Below are positions 27,625-35,509 of a stretch of 64,000 bases of DNA, piece after piece. How positions within the stretch are numbered: the first letter of the stretch is position 1; every line of letters begins with the position of its first letter. Location: assembly GCF_004197395.1 (NCBI RefSeq), contig NZ_SELS01000011.1, positions 62,001 through 126,000 of the forward strand. The letters run 5' to 3'. This DNA comes from Paraburkholderia sp. UYCP14C. Its GTDB lineage: Bacteria; Pseudomonadota; Gammaproteobacteria; Burkholderiales; Burkholderiaceae. A program made the translations under genes and the position numbers. The notes beneath the pieces are model-generated. The model worked only from the letters and a program-made list of their open reading frames with translations. It searched no databases and was not told the DNA's origin.

Positions 27625-28188
27625 TCAAAGCCGCCCCGGAAAGCAGTAGCCGTAGTCTTCGCAGCCCGGGCAACCCGGCGCGGGTCCCGGCTCCTGGCCC
27701 AGAGAAAGCGCGCATTGCGCGGCGAGGAATTTCTTCCAGCGCAGGTTATCGACGTTGCGCGCGACCAGTACCGGAAAGTAACGCGTGAGCATCCACGTCA
27801 CTTCATCGCGGCCCGCGAGGCCGAGGTCGCGCCATAGATGATCCGGGCGCAAACATGCATGAGCGATGATCGTCGCGAGGCAATGCGCGTCGTCGGGATG
27901 AACCGCGCTGCTCGCGTTCGCGACGAGCAGCGCGTGCAGTGCGTGGACGAAGTTCGCGTGTTCGCTGGGAACCACCGAAAGCGGCAACGCAGGAATGCGC
28001 GCACCAACGAAGTGCCTCGCTAGCAGCGCGCGCCATGCGTGCGCTTGCAGGCCGAGCAACGCGAGTTCATTGCGATCGTCGCGCGCGGAGATCAGTCTGG
28101 CGAACAGACGCGTATCGGCACACCCGGGTTCGGCGGCCTCGCCCAGCCATGCGCACATGCAGTCGGAGCTCAACGGATCGTCAGACAT
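27625..28188 (-). CDS. nifQ: NifQ-like protein, putative molybdenum donor for FeMo-cofactor
   Basis: NifQ is an Fe-S protein that donates molybdenum to the NifEN/NifH machinery during FeMo-cofactor assembly. The match rests on the C-terminus, RWKKFLAAQCALSL then CPGCEDYGYCFPG, on TWMLTRYFP, and on the length of 187 residues. Cysteines 173, 176 and 182 give Cx2Cx5C, but the position four residues before Cys173 that completes the usual Cx4Cx2Cx5C motif is glycine; the nearest extra cysteine is Cys159. It lies between nadV (27-bp gap) and the modE-type gene (51-bp gap), so the three are probably one operon. No nif structural genes are in the window. Confidence 0.85.
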   Translation of the reverse strand: MSDDPLSSDCMCAWLGEAAEPGCADTRLFARLISARDDRNELALLGLQAHAWRALLARHFVGARIPALPLSVVPSEHANFVHALHALLVANASSAVHPDDAHCLATIIAHACLRPDHLWRDLGLAGRDEVTWMLTRYFPVLVARNVDNLRWKKFLAAQCALSLGQEPGPAPGCPGCEDYGYCFPGRL

Positions 28189-28215
28189 GGCTGAACCCGC
28201 GTGAAGAGAAATGAA

Positions 28216-29673
28216 TCAAGCCTCGTACGCATACGCGCGGCCTCGAATCTCGGCCAGCGACGCATCCACCAGCAAGCGGCCCGCATCGAACACCGTCTCG
28301 AGCGCTTCGTCCCACTCGCCCGCCACCGTGCGCTCGTCCCACACGACCGGCAACTTGACCGTCCGATACTCGCCGCTGCGGCGATGGCGCAGCAACGTGA
28401 GCCGGCCTTTCATCGAGCGCTTGGCGTGATCCGTGACCGGATCCTTCGACACATCGTGCCACGTGTCGCCTAGCCGGATCGCCGAGCACTTCATCGCGAA
28501 GCGCTGCGTATCGCGGTTGATCTGCTGCAAGAGCGCGCCACCCATGCCGAACACGATGTTGTCGGCGGCGAAGCCGGCCTCGTCCATCGCGGCGAGAATC
28601 GCGACGATCGAATCCGGGTTCACGCCGTCGCCCTGAATCACGCGCACATGGTCGAGCACACGCCGCCCCTTGCTGTTCGTCTGCGAGCCGAACGACGCCT
28701 CCAGCGAGCGCAGCGTGTGCAGGACGATCGTGCATGGATCGCCGGAGTCCGGGCGAATCACGAGCGTGCCGCCGGCATCGAGCACGGCCTGCTTCAACTC
28801 GCCGCCCCAGGCGTTCAGCGCGGCGAACAGGTCGTAGGAATCGGACACCACCGATACGATCGCGCCCGGCTTGCCGAAGCGGGCGATCATGTTGCGATAC
28901 GCATCGACTTCGCGCTCCCGGCCCCATGACGTGATCGTGCTGTGCTCCGCCGCCGGCACGGAGAACGCCGCCATGCTGTCGTGATAGTAGTGATTGGCCG
29001 CAACCACGCCGAGCACCGTATCCGAGCCCATGAAGCTGACCAGATGCGCCGCGCCGCCGATCGCCGCCGACTCCGCGCTCGACACGCCGCGCGCGCCGAA
29101 ATCATGCAGCTTGAACGGCAGTTGCGACAGGTCGTCGCTACTTTTCAGCAAAGACTCGCGGATCGTCTGGCGCAGATGCCAGCTTTGCGTCGCAACCGTG
29201 ATCGGATACCAGACGCGCATCAGCATCGTCTCCAGATACGACGCGAGCCAGAACACTTCGGGGTCGCCGCATTCGACGGTGACGAGCACGTTGTGGGTCG
29301 GCACGACCGAGCCTTCCGGCACCGCGCGAATCCGCACGGGAAGATGGCCGCCGTATTGCTGCACGACGTAGCGCCAGCCCGCTTCGTTGAACGGCTCGCC
29401 GTGCGCGCCGAAGAAGGCGCGGGCCTGGTCGATCATCGCGCCGGTCACCGGCCGGCACAGGTATTCCTTCAGCAGCATCTGCAAGCCGAAGAACAGCGTG
29501 CGCCCGTAACGTCCGCCGCGCGATTCGATGTACGAGAACATCCCCGTCGCGTCGGGCGGATATTGCAGATAGTGCGATGCCTTGTACGAATCCGTATTGA
29601 GAATCGGATTGGCCAGGATCGACGCGAGGTCGCTGAAACCCTGTGCGTTTTGCATGGACGGTGCTGCGCTCAC
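28216..29673 (-). CDS. nadV: nicotinamide/nicotinate phosphoribosyltransferase (NAMPT/NadV type)
   Basis: Salvages nicotinamide with PRPP to NMN. The 485-residue protein has the NAMPT-type signatures LNTDSYKASHYLQYPP, FKLHDFGARGVSSAESA, VPAAEHSTITSWGRE and VIRPDSGDP, which distinguish it from the shorter PncB family. No signal peptide. The start is taken as GTG 29673 with a GGGA-like site; ATG 29655 removes six residues and is also possible. It heads the nadV-nifQ-modE run on the minus strand, an unusual partnership. No nudT or prs-type salvage partner is adjacent. Confidence 0.93.
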   Translation of the reverse strand: MSAAPSMQNAQGFSDLASILANPILNTDSYKASHYLQYPPDATGMFSYIESRGGRYGRTLFFGLQMLLKEYLCRPVTGAMIDQARAFFGAHGEPFNEAGWRYVVQQYGGHLPVRIRAVPEGSVVPTHNVLVTVECGDPEVFWLASYLETMLMRVWYPITVATQSWHLRQTIRESLLKSSDDLSQLPFKLHDFGARGVSSAESAAIGGAAHLVSFMGSDTVLGVVAANHYYHDSMAAFSVPAAEHSTITSWGREREVDAYRNMIARFGKPGAIVSVVSDSYDLFAALNAWGGELKQAVLDAGGTLVIRPDSGDPCTIVLHTLRSLEASFGSQTNSKGRRVLDHVRVIQGDGVNPDSIVAILAAMDEAGFAADNIVFGMGGALLQQINRDTQRFAMKCSAIRLGDTWHDVSKDPVTDHAKRSMKGRLTLLRHRRSGEYRTVKLPVVWDERTVAGEWDEALETVFDAGRLLVDASLAEIRGRAYAYEA

Positions 29674-29753
29674 GTGATTTTCCCGCTTGATTGACCGGAC
29701 GGCGTGAACCTGCCCGTCGCTTTCGAAACTCTGACGCCGCCGCTCCAGACCCT

Positions 29754-30527
29754 TCAGAATATGCCGGGGATGACCCTGTATCTCACCTTACTACGGTATG
29801 CGCGATAGCGCCCGTCGTCGGACAGCAGCTTCTCTTCGAGCATGATTCGACCGACCTGCAGCGCGAACTGGCAACCATAGACGATCATGTTGCCGATCCC
29901 GAAGTTCACGAGCAGAAAGCCGAGGTCCAGCAGAAAGTAGCCGAGATACATCGGATGCCGCACGAAGCGGTACGCGCCGCTCGCCACCACCCCGCGATTG
30001 GCCGGCAGGATGCCGAACGACCTGCGCAGCGACACCTTCGCGAACAGCTCCCAGAAAATTCCGAACAGCTGCAACGCGGCACCGGCCGTTTCAGGGATCA
30101 GTTGGACGCCGGGCGAAAGCCGCACCGCCAGAAAGTAGAACGTGCCGCCGACCGCCAGCACGAACGCGAGCGGCGTCCAGTCGCGCCGGCTCGGCACGCG
30201 CGCGAACAGCGACAAACCCACCGTCACGAATGCGCCGACCACGAGCAGCAGCAACGTGATGCGCGTCGGCTCCGCGAGCCAGCGCCCGACCGCTTCGTAG
30301 GCGAAGATGCTCAGCAGCAGCGCCGCGGACCCTCGCGCGACGATTTCCACCAGGGCTTCGCGCGCGTCGAGTGTCGCGAGCGTGGGCTGAAGATCATGAG
30401 CGGCGGGCTTGACGCGTCGGACGGGGCAGTTCGATCCGCTCCGGACATTCCCGACGCTGCGCCCGTACGTCCGGTTGCGCCGGGCGAATGGATTCCGGTC
30501 ATGGATGACTCGCTTTTGCATACGCAT
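29754..30527 (-). CDS. isoprenylcysteine carboxyl methyltransferase (ICMT)-like membrane protein
   Basis: Integral membrane methyltransferase-like protein of about 257 residues. Five or six helices are visible (for example LLLSIFAYEAVGRWLA, ITLLLLVVGAFVTVGLSLF, WTPLAFVLAVGGTFYFLAV), then the SAM-binding region GVVASGAYRFVRHPMYLGYFL and a C-terminal LEEKLLSDDGRYRAYRSKVRYR typical of the ICMT/phospholipid-methyltransferase group. The substrate is unknown. The N-terminal start is uncertain: ATG 30527 is taken, with residues before the first helix poorly conserved; longer in-frame starts extend to 30656. Confidence 0.78.
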   Translation of the reverse strand: MRMQKRVIHDRNPFARRNRTYGRSVGNVRSGSNCPVRRVKPAAHDLQPTLATLDAREALVEIVARGSAALLLSIFAYEAVGRWLAEPTRITLLLLVVGAFVTVGLSLFARVPSRRDWTPLAFVLAVGGTFYFLAVRLSPGVQLIPETAGAALQLFGIFWELFAKVSLRRSFGILPANRGVVASGAYRFVRHPMYLGYFLLDLGFLLVNFGIGNMIVYGCQFALQVGRIMLEEKLLSDDGRYRAYRSKVRYRVIPGIF

Positions 30528-30665
30528 GATTTTTCTGTCCGGCGACGCCGCGAGCGCCGCGCGAAGCGCATCTGATGGGCGGTACGCCAGTCTCCCAGTC
30601 GTCCGAGCGCGGCAGCCGCACCGGATGTGCTTCCGATCGCGGGCGGTAGCCGGCAAGCAGTCGAC

Positions 30666-31868
30666 CTAGATCCCGGGCTTCAATTGCGGCGGCTGAGTCG
30701 GCCACGTTGCCAGCAGCCGGCCGAGCATGCTCCTGCGGCGCTCGGCACCGGCAGGCCACAGCATCTTCGCCAGCAGGACGATGCCTTGCGCGAGCCCGCT
30801 GTCGCGCGCGCACGTGACGATCGGCACGCCGCGACTCAGCGCGTCGTCGACGTGCCGATCGTCGCGCGGCAGTTGATGCGCGACCTTCGCGCCGAGCGTT
30901 CGTTCGAGCATCGGCAGGTTGATCTGCGCATCCTTGTCGTACTGGTTGACGACGATCCGCACCTTGCTGGCCGGATGTCCGAGTTCGCGGAAGATATCGA
31001 GCATGCGGCGCGCGCCATGCAAATACAGCGGGTTCTGCCGCACCACCATGCAGATCGCGTCGCTGTGCGCGAGCGCACGGATCGTCAACGGATTCAGGCT
31101 CGGGCCGACGTCGATCAGCACCGCGTCGTAGCGCTCGCGCACCAGTGTCAGAATCCGCTCGAGTTGCCCGGGCAGCAGTTCGGCGGCCTTCAACGGATCG
31201 CCTGCGCCGGCGAGCAGATCGAGGTTCGGGCGCACGTGCATCGCGCACGCGTCGAACAGTGCCGCGTCGAGTTGCTCGTTGCGCGAGCACAGATCGGCGA
31301 GCGTCATGGGCGGCGGGCGATTCGCCATCAGCAGGCTCGCGTCGGCGAACTGCTGGCTCAGGTCGATCAGCAGCACGCGCCGCTCCCGCTGCGCGGCGAG
31401 CGCGCACGCGAGGTTGACCGCGATCAGCGTGGTGCCGCTGCCGCCCTTGCTCGATGCCAGCGTGACCACGCGCGCGCCGCGCCGTTCCGGCTCGCGGCGC
31501 CAAGCCTCGATCTGCGCGAGCGCATCGGCGACGGCCTGACGATCGAGCGGCCACGACAGCACATGCCGCACGCCGGCGCGCAGCGCCGCGCCGATCAGAG
31601 CGGTGGACGGCGCCGGCGTCACGAGCATGCAATGTAGGGTCGGCGCGCAGGCGAGCGTTTCCTCGATGCCGTCGAGTCCCCGGACGTTCAGATTGGCGTC
31701 GTCGACGATCAGCAGGTCAGCGCCGCGGACCATGCGCAGATGCATCGGCAGTTGCCGGGCCGAACCGTACGCGGTGTGCAGCCGGTAGCGCACACCGCTC
31801 TCCTCGAGCCGCACGACGATGCGCTGCGCGTTTTCGATGCTCGCGGCAATCAGGAAGATGTCGATCAT
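30666..31868 (-). CDS. CpaE/TadZ-like ParA-family ATPase
   Basis: Protein of 400 residues of the CpaE type, which localises Flp/Tad pilus machinery at the pole. An N-terminal atypical receiver-like domain (about 1-120, with LLIVDDANLNVRGLDGIE) precedes a MinD/ParA-type ATPase with deviant Walker A SSKGGSGTT (Lys141), the switch LLIDLSQQFAD and VLIDVGPSL. No other tad/cpa gene is in the window, so it is an orphan here; the rest may lie elsewhere. A small unknown gene lies 185 bp upstream. ATG at 31868. Confidence 0.85.
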   Translation of the reverse strand: MIDIFLIAASIENAQRIVVRLEESGVRYRLHTAYGSARQLPMHLRMVRGADLLIVDDANLNVRGLDGIEETLACAPTLHCMLVTPAPSTALIGAALRAGVRHVLSWPLDRQAVADALAQIEAWRREPERRGARVVTLASSKGGSGTTLIAVNLACALAAQRERRVLLIDLSQQFADASLLMANRPPPMTLADLCSRNEQLDAALFDACAMHVRPNLDLLAGAGDPLKAAELLPGQLERILTLVRERYDAVLIDVGPSLNPLTIRALAHSDAICMVVRQNPLYLHGARRMLDIFRELGHPASKVRIVVNQYDKDAQINLPMLERTLGAKVAHQLPRDDRHVDDALSRGVPIVTCARDSGLAQGIVLLAKMLWPAGAERRRSMLGRLLATWPTQPPQLKPGI

Positions 31869-32053
31869 GGCAGCTCTGCGGCGCTTGGCGCGTCATGCGC
31901 GGGTTTTTATTCAAGTCGTCTGTTCACGATCGGCGACGCAGACTTCGGCGCAGGCGCCCTACCACGGCGCCCCTCCGTGAAAGCCCTGCGCCGGCGAACG
32001 ATGTTATCGAGTCCGCTGTGCGGCCGTCGTGAGACCCCGCCGAGCGCCGGGCA

Positions 32054-32335
32054 TCACGCGTCGGTGTCACCGTCGGTTTCATCGTCGTCGCGCCAATGGA
32101 CTGCGCTGCGCTCGGCACGCGCCGGCATGTCGTACAGCGCATCGCGCAGCACGCCGTGGCGGATCTCGGCCTGCGCGCGGCGCTCGAGCGCCTCGGCGAC
32201 GACGAGCGTCAGCAGATCGACCGACGAACCCGCCGACTGTGCGAAAAAGCGCGCGCGCGACGCCGCGACATAACGCCGGTAAATGCGCCCCGTTCCCTCC
32301 GATGCGGCCGGCCTGCGATTCAGTTGTGGTTTCAT
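32054..32335 (-). CDS. small hypothetical protein
   Basis: Open frame of 93 residues with ATG at 32335 preceded by a G-rich stretch (cgggggctgtc). Composition is that of a soluble helical protein with a strongly acidic C-terminus (WRDDDETDGDTDA). I recognise no family. It is on the same strand as, and 185 bp upstream of, the CpaE-like gene. Long opposite-strand frames also exist here, so its reality needs comparison with relatives. Confidence 0.5.
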   Translation of the reverse strand: MKPQLNRRPAASEGTGRIYRRYVAASRARFFAQSAGSSVDLLTLVVAEALERRAQAEIRHGVLRDALYDMPARAERSAVHWRDDDETDGDTDA

Positions 32336-32943
32336 GACAGCCCCCGATTTCGATCAGATTTGCGCCAGGTCTCGCCGTTTCGTCGCGGCGCCCCGGCCAC
32401 TGAGCCAGGTCGCCGTGCCCGCGCCAACCCACGGACACGGCCCCTGGTTCACCTCGTACATTCGTCTCTCTGTGGAGACTATGGCCTCTCTTCCCGCTTC
32501 ATCGCGCCGGGCGGTCCCGGTCCGGCGCTGCCCCTTCCCTTTGCGGCGCGTCGCTCGCAAAACGTTGCCAGCGCGCTGCCTGTCGTTATCGCCAACCTTT
32601 TCGCGTCGTCAGGACAAAAAGTCGAAAAGGAAAAACAGCGAAGTCGATGTCCTTTTTTCGTCCGGTTTTGAATGGCCGCCATTCCGGTCCGCCACTCACC
32701 CGCTTTTCTGACGTATTTAAGAAGGCCTCGCCGCGCGCTCCCGCAAACACCTGATGGCTTCCCCGACCTTGTCTGCGAGTGACATTTTTACCGCTGGTCA
32801 TTTTTTAATCCGGTTTTCCCCGTACCGTCGACCAGGCGGCAAAACATTTTTCTGTGCAGACCTTATTGCAACGGTTATGCCAACTCGCGTTCCAATCGGT
32901 AAGGCGCCCGCCAAAGCTTCACGCCACCGTGAAATCGGTTTGC

Positions 32944-32983
32944 TTTTGACGCGGCGCGAGCCTGCCCGATTTTTTGACGCGGC
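32944..32983. repeat. direct repeat TTTTGACGCGGC, 28-bp period
   Basis: Identical 12-mers at 32944-32955 and 32972-32983. The 28-bp offset is not a whole number of helical turns, so cooperative binding on one face is not implied. Function unknown. Confidence 0.6.
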
Positions 32984-33260
32984 ACGCATTGATTCGTTTC
33001 TGACACGCCAATTCACCGCGCGCTGGCCGCGAAGCGGGTGCGCCGCCCCGTCCCACCGGCCCGCCGGGCGGCCGCGATGCCGGCCGCACGCGGCTTTGCC
33101 GCCCCTTCCGGTCGGCGAAGCAGCCCGCCCGGGACGGCAAAGCGCATTCGTCTCGTGCCGTCCAATCTGTCGCAACTATGAAACATGACGGCTCGCGCCC
33201 CGTCCGTTTTAGTCACGCCTTAATACCAGGGCAATTGCTGCGAAATGTGCGATTCCTCGC

Positions 33261-33282
33261 ATAAGCGGTCTTGACCGCTTAT
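33261..33282. promoter_or_regulatory. perfect 22-bp palindrome
   Basis: ATAAGCGGTC, two bases, GACCGCTTAT. There is no T-run after it, so it reads as an operator rather than a terminator. It lies about 385 bp before the VpsR-like gene start. Confidence 0.6.
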
Positions 33283-33665
33283 TCATTAGTGATCCGTGTT
33301 AATCCGAAAACAACACGCATTGTTCATCCATGTTTCTTTGTCTGGCACTTTCAGGCGCTTTAGCTTATCGTTAGGCCATGCGCCAATCAGAGCGCTGGTA
33401 TCAGGTCAACGTGGCAAGCCACGGTTCAAGTGGTTTTCACGATTCGGGGATAAAGTCACAGGGCAGTTTCAGCAATGAACGAGAGTTCGCCGCCATTGCA
33501 TGAAGCGGTCCGCCATGCAGCGCGTTCCGGTTCGCGCCGCGCTTGCAGTGTGTCCCTTGTTCGTGAGTGCTGCTGCCGTGAATGTGTCGCAGCCGGAGTG
33601 CCGCGACTGGCCGCCTGAATCTCACTACGTCGCACAGCAGTCCTGAGGAACGAACGGGGGGAACC

Positions 33666-35093
33666 ATGACTACGACTTGCACGCCGGCCGACATGGAACG
33701 CACGGTTCTGTACGTGGCGAACGCGCCCGACCAGAAACTCGTCGAGTTTCTGGCCGCGTCGGGATGGCAAGCCGTGCACGCAAAGAGCACGGCCGTGGCC
33801 GAACGCATGATCGAACGCGGCAACATCAAGGTCGGTCTGGTTCAGCTGCCCGCAGATTGCACGTCGCAGCAGCTCTCCGCGCTCGCGCTGTGCATGCGCC
33901 GCGTCGAAACCAACTGGGTCGCGCAGATCGTCCCGGGCCAGGCCGACAACGAGCTGGTCGGCCGCTTCATCCTCGATTACTGCTTCGACTTCGTCACGCA
34001 GCCGTGGCTCAACGAGCGGCTCGTGTTCGCACTGGGGCACGCGCACGGCCTGTCGAGCCTGCGCCAGCCACGCGTCGCGCCGGAACCGTCGCTCGGCCGT
34101 CACGGCATGGTCGGACAATGCGAGCCGATGCAGCAGCTCTACCGGCGCATCGACAAATGCGGCGTGACCGACGCGCCGGTGTTCATCGCGGGCGAATCGG
34201 GCACCGGCAAGGAGCTGACCGCTCGTGCTATTCACGACCGCTCGCCGCGCGCGGGCCGCACCTTCGTCGCGATCAATTGCGCGGCGATTCCGCCGAGCCT
34301 GCTGCAGGCCGAGTTGTTCGGCCACGAGCGCGGCGCGTTTACCGGCGCGCTGCAACGCAAGATCGGCCGCATCGAGAGCGCGCATGAAGGCACGCTGTTT
34401 CTCGACGAAATCGGCGATATGCCGCACGAGTGCCAGGCGGTGCTGCTGCGCTTCCTGCAGGAAGGCACGATCGAGCGGCTCGGCGGCAACGGTCCGATCA
34501 GCGTCGACGTGCGCGTGATCTCGGCGACCCACGTCGATCTGGAGCGCGCCGTCGAAGACGGGCGTTTCCGCTCCGACCTCTATCACCGGCTGTGCGTACT
34601 GCGCCTCGTCGAGCCGCCGCTGCGCGAGCGCGGCGGCGACATCAAGCTGCTCGCCAATTACGCGCTCAGCATGTACAAGCAGGACGGCGCGCGCAAATTG
34701 CGCGGGCTGTCGAGCGACGCGATCGTCGCAATGTCGAACTATCCGTGGCCCGGCAACGTGCGCGAGCTGATCAACTGCGTGCGACGCGCCGTCGTGATGA
34801 GCGAGGGCCGCTTCATCACCGCGAGCGACCTCGGTTTACCCGAGGCCGACAATGGCCCGGCGGTCACGCTGGCGGAAATCCGCAGCAAAGCCGAAAAGGA
34901 CGCGATCGAAAGCGCGCTGCTGCGGCACGGCTACAAGCTGTCCGACGCGGCGGCCGAACTCGGCATCTCGCGCGCGACGCTGTACCGGCTGATGCACGCG
35001 AACCGGCTGCATCAGGAGCCGGCCGGACGCGGCGCGAGCAGCGGCCCCGATGCCGACGACGAAGCCCAGCGGCACACCTCGTCAGTGGCATGA
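33666..35093 (+). CDS. sigma-54-dependent activator, VpsR-like
   Basis: Enhancer-binding protein of 475 residues: an N-terminal atypical receiver (about 10-130) without an evident phospho-acceptor Asp, AAA+ domain with Walker A GESGTGKE (176-183), intact sigma-54 contact GAFTGA (223-228), Walker B LFLDEIGD, and a C-terminal Fis-type HTH (YKLSDAAAELGISRATLYRLM). This layout matches VpsR and its Burkholderia relatives that control exopolysaccharide or biofilm genes, some with cyclic di-GMP; that role is inferred, and no polysaccharide genes are adjacent. ATG at 33666 follows a strong GGGGGG-rich site; upstream in-frame codons lie in non-coding sequence. Confidence 0.85.
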   Translation: MTTTCTPADMERTVLYVANAPDQKLVEFLAASGWQAVHAKSTAVAERMIERGNIKVGLVQLPADCTSQQLSALALCMRRVETNWVAQIVPGQADNELVGRFILDYCFDFVTQPWLNERLVFALGHAHGLSSLRQPRVAPEPSLGRHGMVGQCEPMQQLYRRIDKCGVTDAPVFIAGESGTGKELTARAIHDRSPRAGRTFVAINCAAIPPSLLQAELFGHERGAFTGALQRKIGRIESAHEGTLFLDEIGDMPHECQAVLLRFLQEGTIERLGGNGPISVDVRVISATHVDLERAVEDGRFRSDLYHRLCVLRLVEPPLRERGGDIKLLANYALSMYKQDGARKLRGLSSDAIVAMSNYPWPGNVRELINCVRRAVVMSEGRFITASDLGLPEADNGPAVTLAEIRSKAEKDAIESALLRHGYKLSDAAAELGISRATLYRLMHANRLHQEPAGRGASSGPDADDEAQRHTSSVA

Positions 35094-35509
35094 GCGCGGA
35101 TTTAAGCGTTTTTTGCAGTGAACGCTTAGCAGCGCACGATCATCGCGATTGATTATTCCGGCCTTACGACATCCTGTCGGCGCGTAGCGTAGCCGTTCAG
35201 GCTCCCGCGCCACGGCCCCAGCCTTGTCACCCGGCAAGCGGCCTCCCACCTGCTGTGCCGTCCCGCCTAAAGGGCGCTCCGGGCAGGCTTTCTGCCGCCT
35301 TCGACAGGCCTGCCCGCCGGCATAGGCTATCCTGTCGCATCAACGCCACGCCCGGCGGGCGCCGTCCTCGCGGCCCTTTCGCCCGTCCGGCGGGCCTCCG
35401 CCGCAGGAACTTCGCCCCCCCGGCCCTTGTCGGTCCCGGGTCGCCCGGCTAAATCAGCCCCACGTTCCGGCGCCATCGTCCGCACTGGCTTCATTCCGCT
35501 TTACACCCT
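35094..35509. other. intergenic region, VpsR-like gene to mscS-type gene
   Basis: No gene seen. An 8-bp inverted repeat TAAGCGTT/AACGCTTA at 35103-35128 follows the regulator stop but lacks a T-run. Further on, GGGCAGGC (35281) can pair with GCCTGCCC (35308), and GC-rich repeats continue to about 35420. No obvious ribosome-binding site precedes the next start. Confidence 0.5.

Larger units (their letters stand above)
32336..33665. other. 1.3-kb non-coding region upstream of the VpsR-like regulator
   Basis: The longest stretch without a convincing gene. Open frames exist (for example 32754-33188) but their composition is low-complexity and no ribosome-binding site or recognisable protein appears. 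The DNA has many A and T tracts (around 32605-32660, 32780-32860, 32940-32980, 33200-33480) between GC-rich blocks. It contains a perfect 22-bp palindrome, a 28-bp-spaced direct repeat and a small inverted repeat CGTGGC/GCCACG near 33410. It probably holds regulatory DNA and possibly a small RNA. Confidence 0.55.

Noticed and set aside
32754-33188. Possible gene of 144 residues in the non-coding block
   Set aside because: No ribosome-binding site, Arg/Pro-rich low-complexity sequence, no recognisable fold.
33341-33356. TGGCAC-N-GC resembling a sigma-54 promoter before the VpsR-like gene
   Set aside because: The GG to GC distance is off by one base, which sigma-54 does not tolerate well.
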